Source: Desulfobacteraceae bacterium (GTDB lineage: Bacteria; Desulfobacterota; DSM-4660; Desulfatiglandales; Desulfatiglandaceae). Taken from it: DNA of 9,552 bases. The translations under genes were made by a program, and so were the position numbers. How positions within the stretch are numbered: position 1 is the first letter of the stretch; each line of letters opens with the position of its first letter. Shown piece by piece: positions 1 to 5,343 of this stretch. The notes below the pieces were generated by a model, which was not told where the DNA came from, made no database searches, and saw nothing but the letters and a program-made list of their open reading frames with translations. The stretch is from contig JABMQV010000561.1 in assembly GCA_013203065.1 (NCBI GenBank), forward strand, positions 1-9,552, in the 5' to 3' direction.

Positions 1-653
1 ACCATAAGGATCTGCTTAAAAAGCTGCGGGGATTGCGGCAGCGCGTAGAAAAAGCCCTTGTTGACCCTGCTCGGGACCAGGTAGTCCCGTGCCCCTTCCG
101 GAGTGCTCTTGGTCAGAAAAGGGGTCTCAACCTCTATAAACCCTTCCTTGTTCAGATATTGCCTGACCGAAGAAGCGATTTCGTGCCGTTTGCGCAGGAC
201 ACCGAAAATCTGAGGTCTTCTTAATTCCAGGTAGCGGTATTTGAGCCTCAATGTCTCTGAGGCGTCCACCGCTCCATCCACCTGGAAGGGAGGCGTTTCA
301 GTCGCATTCAGGATCCTGAGTTCGGAAGCCCGCAATTCAATGGCTCCGGTGGGTAGATTCGGGTTTATTTGTCCCTCCAGGCGGTGGTTAACAGTGCCTT
401 TTACCGCCAGGACCCACTCGTTTCTCAGGATGTGGGCCCTTTCATGACTCTCCTTGTCCACCTGTGGATCAAAGACCACCTGAGTGATGCCCTCCCTGTC
501 ACGGAGGTCAATAAAAATCAGGTTCCCCAGGTCACGTCTGCTGTTCACCCATCCCATCAGAATGGCCTCACGGCACACATCCTCCGGCCTGAGGCTGCCA
601 CAATCATATGTTCGCTTCCAGTCCCCCAGCGAATTGATTTTGATTTCTTCCAT
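1..653 (-). CDS. aspS: aspartyl-tRNA synthetase, N-terminal part (cut by window edge)
   Basis: This class II synthetase charges tRNA with aspartate in the cytoplasm. Translating the reverse strand from the ATG at 653-651 gives 217 codons plus two bases, open to the window edge; bacterial AspRS is usually near 590 residues, so about a third is present. Residues about 28-115 form the OB-fold anticodon-binding domain (GWVNSRRDLGNLIFIDLRDREG). Residues about 165-195 carry motif 1 (GFIEVETPFLTKSTPEGARD), followed by YLVPSR and by QSPQLFKQ at 207-214, all hallmarks of bacterial AspRS. The start follows the hisS stop with no gap (TAG then ATG), and a GAGGG inside the end of hisS, 11 nt upstream, can serve as ribosome site, so translation is probably coupled to hisS. 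Tight hisS-aspS pairs are common in bacteria. Whether the enzyme discriminates tRNA-Asp from tRNA-Asn is open (see findings). Confidence 0.96.
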   Translation of the reverse strand, partial: MEEIKINSLGDWKRTYDCGSLRPEDVCREAILMGWVNSRRDLGNLIFIDLRDREGITQVVFDPQVDKESHERAHILRNEWVLAVKGTVNHRLEGQINPNLPTGAIELRASELRILNATETPPFQVDGAVDASETLRLKYRYLELRRPQIFGVLRKRHEIASSVRQYLNKEGFIEVETPFLTKSTPEGARDYLVPSRVNKGFFYALPQSPQLFKQILM

Positions 654-1910
654 CTATCCCATAGCCCTCAAAAGATTTGCCACGCTATCTTTAAGATCCA
701 CTTCGTCCTGTACTTTGGTCTCCATATCTCTTAGCATACCCTTCCCTGATACCAGTTCATCTTCTCCAATAATAAACACCTTCTTTGCCCCAAGCCGACC
801 CGCCCTTTTCATCTGGGCCTTTAGTCCTTTTGAACCATAATCCATCTCTACCCACATACCAGACTTCCGTAGCTCCATGATCCAATTAAAACAGACCTTT
901 TCTGCATTCTCCCCTAAGGCAGCCACAAAAAGGTCCGGATTCCTCTCCTCTGACGCCGTCTTTTCTTCGAGTAGCGAGACCACCCTCTCCATACCCAAAG
1001 CAAAGCCGATTGCAGGGTGGTCAGGGCCCCCGAGCAGTTTTACCAGGCCATCATACCTGCCGCCTCCCAAGACGGCATTTTGTGCCCCCAGCCGTGTGGT
1101 CTGTATTTCAAATGTGGTCCTATTATAGTAGTCAAGCCCTCTCACAAGCTTGTGATTTAGCACAAAGGGTATGTCCAGCCTCTCAAGATAGCCCATTAGC
1201 AATTCAAAGTGGACCTTGCATGTCTCGCACAAGAATTCGAGGACCGAAGGAGCTCCTGACACGACCTGATTGCAGCCTTCCACCTTGCAGTCAAAGACTC
1301 GTAAGGGATTGACCTGGACCCTTCTCCGGCAGTCTGCACAAAGGGCGTCTGTCTTATCCCTGAGATAGTCCTTTAGTTTTCCCCTGAATCTGGGCCTGCA
1401 CTGGGGACACCCCAGGGAGTTGAGGATAAGGCTGAGGTCGTCGAACCCCAGTGAGTCAAATAAATACATGGCCATGATGATGATATCGGCATCAGACTTG
1501 GGACCCAGGTCACCAAAGAACTCGGCATTTGTTTGATAGAACTGCCTGAACCGCCCCTTCTGCGGCCGCTCGTGTCTGAACATGGGACCGATGGTGAAGA
1601 GCTTCTGAACGGGATTCCCTTGGTATAGCCTGTGTTGGATATAGGCCCTGGTCACTGAGGCCGTGGCCTCTGGCCTTAGGGTCAAACCCCTCCCCTTGCT
1701 GTCTTTGAAGGAGTACATCTCCTTTGAGACGATATCGGTCTCCTGGCCGATGGACCTGCTGAAGAGTTCGGTCCTCTCCAAAAGCGGGGGCTTGATCTCC
1801 TGAAACCCGAAGGCATTGAACAACCTGCGGGTCGTCGATTCAAGCACCTGCCAGTTTCCTGCCTCTTCGGGCAAAATATCTTTAAAACCTTTGATTGCCG
1901 TGAATTCCAA
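654..1910 (-). CDS. hisS: histidyl-tRNA synthetase
   Basis: This class II synthetase (418 residues, normal family length) charges tRNA-His. Motif 2 is at about 106-130 (FTIGPMFRHERPQKGRFRQF). The histidine-specific segments are LVRGLDYYNRTTFE at 255-268 and VLGGGRYDGL at 280-289; motif 3 is AIGFALGMERV at 300-310. The anticodon-binding domain follows from about 326. An insertion near 165-235 carries cysteine pairs C168/C171, C191/C194, C208/C213 and C228/C231, which suggests zinc binding; similar Cys-rich inserts occur in HisRS of other bacteria. It is full length with catalytic motifs, so it is not the HisZ regulatory paralogue. The start is TTG (1910-1908): no in-frame ATG fits, the protein begins at the expected IKGFKDILP, and purine-rich sites precede it (AGGGGGG 3 nt away, GGGAG 10 nt away). 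It lies 90 nt after the small gene ending at 2001 and abuts aspS. Confidence 0.97.
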   Translation of the reverse strand: MEFTAIKGFKDILPEEAGNWQVLESTTRRLFNAFGFQEIKPPLLERTELFSRSIGQETDIVSKEMYSFKDSKGRGLTLRPEATASVTRAYIQHRLYQGNPVQKLFTIGPMFRHERPQKGRFRQFYQTNAEFFGDLGPKSDADIIIMAMYLFDSLGFDDLSLILNSLGCPQCRPRFRGKLKDYLRDKTDALCADCRRRVQVNPLRVFDCKVEGCNQVVSGAPSVLEFLCETCKVHFELLMGYLERLDIPFVLNHKLVRGLDYYNRTTFEIQTTRLGAQNAVLGGGRYDGLVKLLGGPDHPAIGFALGMERVVSLLEEKTASEERNPDLFVAALGENAEKVCFNWIMELRKSGMWVEMDYGSKGLKAQMKRAGRLGAKKVFIIGEDELVSGKGMLRDMETKVQDEVDLKDSVANLLRAMG

Positions 1911-1938
1911 AAACCCCCCTCTCCCGTCGGTCAGATTT

Positions 1939-1962
1939 GATCGTCCGGCGATCGAGCCGATC
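1939..1962 (-). repeat. Two overlapping, mutually exclusive small hairpins in the hisS leader
   Basis: On the reverse strand the gap before hisS contains GATCG, then GCT, then CGATCG, then CCGGA, then CGATC. The central CGATCG can pair with the copy on either side: 5 bp with a 3-nt loop (1962-1950) or 5 bp with a 5-nt loop (1953-1939). Only one can form at a time. No U-tract follows, so this is not an intrinsic terminator. The arms are short and may be chance, but the position in the hisS 5' region fits a small regulatory or operator element. Confidence 0.25.
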
Positions 1963-1978
1963 CAGCAAAAAAATGAAC

Positions 1979-1984
1979 TGTCAA
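1979..1984 (-). promoter_or_regulatory. Perfect -35-like hexamer upstream of hisS
   Basis: The reverse strand carries TTGACA, identical to the sigma70 -35 consensus, 69 nt upstream of the hisS start and just after the small gene's stop. It is followed by a T-rich spacer with seven consecutive T. At the expected 16-18 nt spacing, however, the sequence is GC-rich (ATCGGC), so no good -10 box can be named. It may be an activator-dependent internal promoter for hisS-aspS, or chance. Confidence 0.25.
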
Positions 1985-2000
1985 CGCCCTTGGCCCTTGA

Positions 2001-2231
2001 TTATTCCACCTTGATTTTGCTCACCCTCTTGCCACCCCCGGCGGGCCCCTCCTTCTCAAGGTTCTCTATCTTTTCATCAACCAGTGATCTGATTGCCTTG
2101 AGAAATTCGACGCGTGACTGGTTCAGGTGATCAAAAAACTTGGACTTTTTTCCGGAGGCCTTTTCCAGATCCAAGAAAAACCTTCCCACCGGGCAATATG
2201 CCATTTCTTTTTTATCCTTCTCCTTGGCCAT
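2001..2231 (-). CDS. small conserved-looking hypothetical protein overlapping the ArsA-like gene
   Basis: This is a 76-residue, highly charged soluble protein with no signal peptide or membrane segment. It starts MAKEKDKKEMAYCPVGRFF, continues with a helical-looking amphipathic stretch (about 31-60, including NQSRVEFLKAIRSLVDEKI), and ends in a glycine-rich, lysine-rich tail (GGGKRVSKIKVE). The family is not recognised and no function is proposed. The ATG at 2231-2229 is chosen because AGGGGGG (2244-2238) sits 6 nt upstream; the frame stays open back to 2351 but that part lies inside the ATPase gene. The start overlaps the last 20 nt of the ATPase gene, so the two are almost certainly co-translated, and the product may work with the ATPase. 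The residues Y12-C13-P14-V15-G16 and the single cysteine are points to look for in homologues. Confidence 0.75.
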   Translation of the reverse strand: MAKEKDKKEMAYCPVGRFFLDLEKASGKKSKFFDHLNQSRVEFLKAIRSLVDEKIENLEKEGPAGGGKRVSKIKVE

Positions 2232-3417
2232 GATCATCCCCCCTAAAATGGATACATAAATGTTGCCCATCAAGCCTGGCCTTGACCGACTTGGAGGCAG
2301 CCACCTGTCTTGGAAGTAACAAGTGTCTCTTAAAACCTCCCACTCGAACAATCAGTTCGTCAGAGAGTTTGTTAAGCTCGACATCCTCCTTGGTAACAAA
2401 GGGAAGTTTCATCGTAAGCCGGTATTCTCCGTTCTCCTTGACTATATTGTATGGCTCTCCCTCAAAAAACCTCTCCAGGGGATTTCTCGCGCCATATATC
2501 TCCTTTGACAATGCCTTAAGGCTGTCATAACCAAGCACCTCAGACCTGAAGAGGTTTACAGGGAAGATGGGAACAGGGTTAAAATATTCTCCTGCCCTCT
2601 CCATATATTTCTTTTGACTCTCCCTCCAATCCTGAAAATATGAATCGTTCACGTCATCCGGGAGAATCCTGTTCATGATTATCGCATCAATATTCATCTT
2701 ATAGAGGGAAAAATACATAAATGCCCTCTGGGTTTCTTTCAGTACGACCTTTTCCGGATTGGCAATAAGGCGTACAGTGGTGATCTCGGGGTCAACCAGG
2801 AGCTCGTCCACGCCCTTCAACCGTTCAAAGAGATACTCAATGGCATCAAAATAATCATCTCCCGGCAGGGGGACATCATACAGTCTCTTGGCTATAGGTC
2901 GTACGTACCTGGTGATGGTCCTTTCCATCTTGAAGATCTTTTTTATATACCACTCCAGCGCCGTTGGAATACTGATAAACCTGAGGGACTCTCCGGTGGG
3001 AGCACAATCAAGTATTATCACGTCATATTCCTTTCTCTTGACGTAATGGTTGATATAGAGGAGCAGGCTTACTTCCTCCATGCCGGGCAAAATGGCAAGC
3101 TCTTCTGCCAGTATTTCATCCAGGCCTGTGGTATTTAGCAGTGTAGTGATATATTTGTAGATTTCCCCCCAGTTCTTTTCCACTTCCTCCTGTATATCCA
3201 CTTCTTGAATCCACAGATTATTGCTGACCTTGGCGGGTCTTCCCTTGTTTTGATCAAGAAGTGATCTATCCAGATCAAAAATATCCGACAGGCTATGGGC
3301 CACATCCAAGGACATAATCACCGTCCTTTGCCCCATCTCAGCCGCCTTTATTCCAGTGGCTGCCGCCACGCTCGTCTTTCCGACGCCACCCTTTCCGGCA
3401 AAAAAGATGATTCTCAT
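2212..3417 (-). CDS. ArsA/Get3-family ATPase with C-terminal HSP20-like domain
   Basis: This is a 401-residue, single-ATPase-domain member of the ArsA/Get3 branch of the SIMIBI/MinD-like P-loop ATPases. The deviant Walker A is GKGGVGKTS (8-16, signature lysine K9), the switch I region is SLDVAHSLSDIF (36-47, with DVAH where DPAH is usual), and switch II is DCAPTGESLRF (137-147). From about 322 to 395 a small beta-rich domain resembles the HSP20/alpha-crystallin-like domain at the end of many bacterial ArsA-like proteins. Arsenite pumps of the E. coli type have two ATPase halves and several metal-binding cysteines; here only C138 (within switch II) and C388 are seen, and no arsB, arsR or arsC lies nearby. 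Arsenite transport is therefore unlikely, and the client is unknown. ATG at 3417-3415 has only a weak ribosome site. It overlaps the 76-residue gene downstream and follows a possible leader ORF upstream by 1 nt. Confidence 0.9.
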   Translation of the reverse strand: MRIIFFAGKGGVGKTSVAAATGIKAAEMGQRTVIMSLDVAHSLSDIFDLDRSLLDQNKGRPAKVSNNLWIQEVDIQEEVEKNWGEIYKYITTLLNTTGLDEILAEELAILPGMEEVSLLLYINHYVKRKEYDVIILDCAPTGESLRFISIPTALEWYIKKIFKMERTITRYVRPIAKRLYDVPLPGDDYFDAIEYLFERLKGVDELLVDPEITTVRLIANPEKVVLKETQRAFMYFSLYKMNIDAIIMNRILPDDVNDSYFQDWRESQKKYMERAGEYFNPVPIFPVNLFRSEVLGYDSLKALSKEIYGARNPLERFFEGEPYNIVKENGEYRLTMKLPFVTKEDVELNKLSDELIVRVGGFKRHLLLPRQVAASKSVKARLDGQHLCIHFRGDDHGQGEG

Positions 3418-3418
3418 T

Positions 3419-3508
3419 TCATGTCACCAACCCATCTACAGCCATATGCCTTCCCCTTGAAGCCGCTGCGAGAGGCCCCAGTCCCTTTTCTGGAATTTCT
3501 TTCAACAC
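3419..3508 (-). CDS. possible leader ORF upstream of the ArsA-like gene (29 codons)
   Basis: The reverse strand has AGGAG (3517-3513), 4 nt before a GTG (3508-3506) and 7 nt before an in-frame TTG. An in-frame TAG directly precedes the GTG. The 29-codon frame begins (V)LKEIPEKGLGPLAAAS, with a second in-frame ATG at 3445-3443 preceded by a purine-rich AAGGGGAAGG. Its TGA (3421-3419) ends 1 nt before the ATPase ATG, an arrangement typical of termination-reinitiation. The ATPase has a poor ribosome site of its own, which favours coupling. The peptide has no recognisable motif and no run of a single amino acid that would suggest attenuation. It may be chance; confidence is modest. Confidence 0.35.
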   Translation of the reverse strand: MLKEIPEKGLGPLAAASRGRHMAVDGLVT

Positions 3509-3674
3509 CTATCTCCTAAAAGCTGATACAAAATAAACGAAAGAACTCGATCCTCCTTTGGTTCAGAACCTCCCCCAAGACGCCACAAATTTGATTGGTT
3601 CACACGCAGCCTTTTGGAAATTTGAGGGAAACAGGCATAGGGTGCCAAAAACGGGGCTTGCTAAGTCGTTGATT
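3509..3674. other. Intergenic stretch with no gene seen; one 11-bp palindrome
   Basis: No coding frame with a credible start and ribosome site is visible here on either strand. It contains a perfect odd palindrome, GGTTC-A-GAACC (3560-3570), about 140 nt upstream of the ATPase start, and AT-rich sequence (3521-3545) that could hold the promoter of the ATPase operon. No -35/-10 pair is good enough to name. Confidence 0.4.
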
Positions 3675-3800
3675 TTATTGTACGCGACCCTTCAGGGCTT
3701 GCCAGTCTTTTACCTCATTTTGCAGTCTGTAGGCAACCAGAAAATGAAGAGGATAACCATGATCCGGCACCTCATTGTTGAGTTGGGTTGATGGTGGCAC
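3675..3800 (-). pseudogene. Orphan ORF fragment after the MFS gene, possible dispersed-repeat remnant
   Basis: The reverse strand is open for 41 codons from a GTG (3800-3798) to TAA (3677-3675), and the same frame runs back to a TGA at 3827-3825 inside the MFS gene. It reads VPPSTQLNNEVPDHGYPLHF followed by LVAYRLQNEVKDWQALKGRV. There is no ATG and no convincing ribosome site. The balanced composition looks like real protein rather than random frame, yet I do not recognise it as part of a known domain. The following sequence (3654-3680, including AATCAACGACTTAGCAAGCC on the reverse strand) has the feel of a dispersed element in deltaproteobacterial genomes, but this is an impression and cannot be verified here. 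The octamer GGGCTTGC occurs twice on the forward strand (3654 and 3695). Confidence 0.3.
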
Positions 3801-3801
3801 C

Positions 3802-5040
3802 TTAAATTCCTTGAGATGGAATTTTCAAACCTATTGACAATACTGAGGCGAGAAAAATCAATACCCCCACCAGAATGATGCCCATTGAAAACAAGCCCGC
3901 GTCACCCATGAGGCCTAGCCCCATGGGAATGGTTCCGGCCCCCAGGAAAAAGGCAACCGGGAGAGTAAGCGAAACGGCCACATTTCGGGCACTGGGGGGG
4001 CCTATGGAAGAGAGGGTGGTAAGACCTGGTGGGAAGAAGCAGGCTGCAATTACGGGTTGCAGAAAAACGATGATGACGACCCAGGAGCCCGAGGCCGCCC
4101 CCATAAGAATCGTCATTAACCCCGTTAGCAGGAATACGCCGCTCAAGGTTCGCTTTGGACCGAGACGATCCGTGGTCCATCCCGCGAGGAACACCATCAC
4201 AAGCCCCGAGATCCGTGATAGTGCGAGCAGTGTATTCGCCAAGTGGCGATCCATGCCGTGTCCAGCTACCAGATAGAGAGGCAGCATCGCATAGATACCG
4301 ATGGTGCTGCTGATACCCAGGCTGAACAGGATTATCATTATCCAAAAATCGGGTAATGAGAAGAGGGTACGGGAGGCGCCAAAGCTGGGGGATTCGCCCG
4401 GAAACTCACCCCCCCTACCGAACCGGGCAAAGGCGATTCCCACCACCAGGGAACTACACCCCAGGAGGATCAGCACTCCCCGCCAGGAAAACCACAGCAT
4501 GAGGGCCTCGGACATCAACGGCGCAGCAATAAAACTCATGTTGGGGCCCAGTTCATGGATTGCCAATGCTTTGCCCCAGTGCCTGGTTTGGGTCAGGGAG
4601 GTGAGCGTTGCAATACCCGAAGGAATATAAATTCCTGTGGACATCCCGAGCATCAGGAGTCCGGCGCGAATTGCCCACAGACTATTACAGAAGGAGATTC
4701 CCAAAAGTGAGGCGCCAACTGCCATTGCGGACAGGGTAATGGTTTTCCTGTGGGTGATCCGGGAGGAAAGAAAACCGGAGCACAAGACGGAAACAAAGTA
4801 GCCGATGGAGATAAGGAGGAAAAACGAACCGGCCTCGGTATGGTCCAGCCCCAGGTCCGCCTCAATGGCGGGCATCAACGGGGCCAAAATGATTCGAGCG
4901 ATAAAATTGAGGAAGAAAATCGAAGTCAAAAAAAGGATTGGCCCCAGTTGTGAACGAAAACGCTGTGGATTGTTGCGCTCGCGTGCGCTGTTTTTGTTTT
5001 GAATCGATTCTGAGGGCATCGCCTTTTGAAGAGCCTCCAA
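3802..5040 (-). CDS. major facilitator superfamily transporter, substrate unknown
   Basis: This inner-membrane secondary transporter has up to 412 residues, the usual size for a 12-helix MFS protein. Hydrophobic segments lie near 33-53, 70-90, 100-118, 123-147, 160-180, 186-206, 231-256, 266-288, 298-315, 320-340, 355-378 and 382-405. The loop between helices 2 and 3 has a degenerate motif A (GFLSSRITHRKT, 89-100), repeated between helices 8 and 9 as AGWTTDRLGPKRT (286-298). The family resembles the nitrate/anion-type and Bcr-like MFS carriers in general layout, but nothing fixes the substrate. The start is uncertain: TTG at 5040 has GGGAG only 2 nt upstream, whereas ATG at 5019 has GGAGG 14 nt upstream; both leave the same hydrophilic, charged N-terminus. 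It reads away from purB and probably has its own promoter. Several long overlapping frames within it are shadows. Confidence 0.92.
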   Translation of the reverse strand: MEALQKAMPSESIQNKNSARERNNPQRFRSQLGPILFLTSIFFLNFIARIILAPLMPAIEADLGLDHTEAGSFFLLISIGYFVSVLCSGFLSSRITHRKTITLSAMAVGASLLGISFCNSLWAIRAGLLMLGMSTGIYIPSGIATLTSLTQTRHWGKALAIHELGPNMSFIAAPLMSEALMLWFSWRGVLILLGCSSLVVGIAFARFGRGGEFPGESPSFGASRTLFSLPDFWIMIILFSLGISSTIGIYAMLPLYLVAGHGMDRHLANTLLALSRISGLVMVFLAGWTTDRLGPKRTLSGVFLLTGLMTILMGAASGSWVVIIVFLQPVIAACFFPPGLTTLSSIGPPSARNVAVSLTLPVAFFLGAGTIPMGLGLMGDAGLFSMGIILVGVLIFLASVLSIGLKIPSQGI

Positions 5041-5104
5041 AACTCCCTTGTTATCTCCCCTGAACTTATTGAGAAGTTGCTTCCTATCTTTTTAATGGGT
5101 TGAA

Positions 5105-5132
5105 ACCATAGGGTTATTCTGGTAAGTGACAA
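5105..5132 (-). promoter_or_regulatory. candidate sigma70 promoter for the MFS gene
   Basis: The reverse strand reads TTGTCA (5132-5127; 5 of 6 matches to TTGACA), a 16-nt spacer, then TATGGT (5110-5105; 4 of 6 matches to TATAAT). Transcription would begin near 5098, giving a leader of about 58 nt to the TTG start or about 79 nt to the ATG start. This is the best promoter-like pair upstream of the gene, but it is based on sequence alone. Confidence 0.4.
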
Positions 5133-5188
5133 CCTTTACGCGGCGGAACGCGGCAACGGGCCCCTCCGGTGGAGTGCAAATAAACTAT

Positions 5189-5203
5189 AAAGTTCGTAAC
5201 TTT
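5189..5203. promoter_or_regulatory. operator-like palindrome in the MFS-purB divergent region
   Basis: AAAGTT and AACTTT are perfect inverted copies separated by CGT. A second inverted pair, TGCAAA (5175-5180) and TTTGCA (5201-5206), overlaps its right arm. The element lies in the most AT-rich part of the divergent region and overlaps the best -35 candidate for purB, where a repressor could act. No known regulator motif is recognised. Confidence 0.35.
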
Positions 5204-5220
5204 GCAACCATGAATATAAG
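5193..5220 (+). promoter_or_regulatory. candidate purB promoter
   Basis: TATAAG (5215-5220) matches the -10 consensus at 5 of 6 positions, with a weak -35 (TTCGTA, 5193-5198) at 16-nt spacing. Transcription from about 5227 would begin almost exactly at the left arm of the stem at 5229. An alternative is TTGCAA (5202-5207), 18 nt, AATAAT (5226-5231), which would start inside the stem. The first option is preferred for that reason only. Confidence 0.3.
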
Positions 5221-5228
5221 TTCTCAAT

Positions 5229-5318
5229 AATCTCGGGCGCCGTGGGGTTCGGCTGTTTCTTTCCGGCGGCAGGGTGCTGACTGTGGGTGCCGGGTCTGTC
5301 CGAACCGGCCCTGAGATT
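5229..5318 (+). promoter_or_regulatory. long-armed structured leader upstream of purB
   Basis: The 5' arm 5229-5252 pairs with the 3' arm 5300-5318. AATCTC (5229-5234) pairs with GAGATT (5313-5318); GGG (5235-5237) with CCT (5310-5312, one G-U); GCC (5239-5241) with GGC (5307-5309); and GGTTCGG (5246-5252) with CCGAACC (5300-5306). The left arm has a 1-nt bulge (5238) and a 4-nt bulge (5242-5245). The enclosed 47 nt can form a smaller hairpin, CGGCA (5267-5271) with TGCCG (5288-5292). That gives about 19 base pairs, in the purB leader, ending 25 nt before the start codon and leaving the ribosome site (5330-5336) free. Segments such as CTGAGATT and GAACCT recall pieces of the TPP riboswitch, but the conserved order and the UAAU/GCG core are missing. 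It fits no class that I can recognise. Confidence 0.45.
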
Positions 5319-5343
5319 TTGAACCTAAGAAGGGAGTCAAGAG

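Noticed and set aside
2212..3417. Arsenic resistance operon
   Set aside because: The ATPase is single-domain with too few cysteines, and no arsR, arsB, arsC or arsD is nearby.
3635..3660. Sigma54 promoter on the reverse strand (TTGGCAC...GCC)
   Set aside because: The TGGCAC half is present, but the GC element comes 2 nt too early for a -24/-12 promoter.
3558..3791. Forward 77-codon ORF in the gap between the ArsA-like gene and the MFS gene
   Set aside because: It starts with TTG, has no ribosome site spaced for it, and lies opposite the more protein-like reverse fragment. No recognisable motif.
3902..4345. 147-codon reverse ORF overlapping the MFS gene
   Set aside because: It is a different frame of the clearly coding MFS gene, with composition typical of a shadow frame.
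4926..5132. 68-codon reverse ORF across the MFS start
   Set aside because: It overlaps the MFS N-terminus in another frame, covers the proposed promoter, and has no ribosome site.
5247..5340. TPP riboswitch upstream of purB
   Set aside because: CTGAGATT and GAACCT resemble parts of the TPP aptamer, but their spacing is wrong and the UAAU and GCG core elements are missing; purB is also not a thiamine gene.
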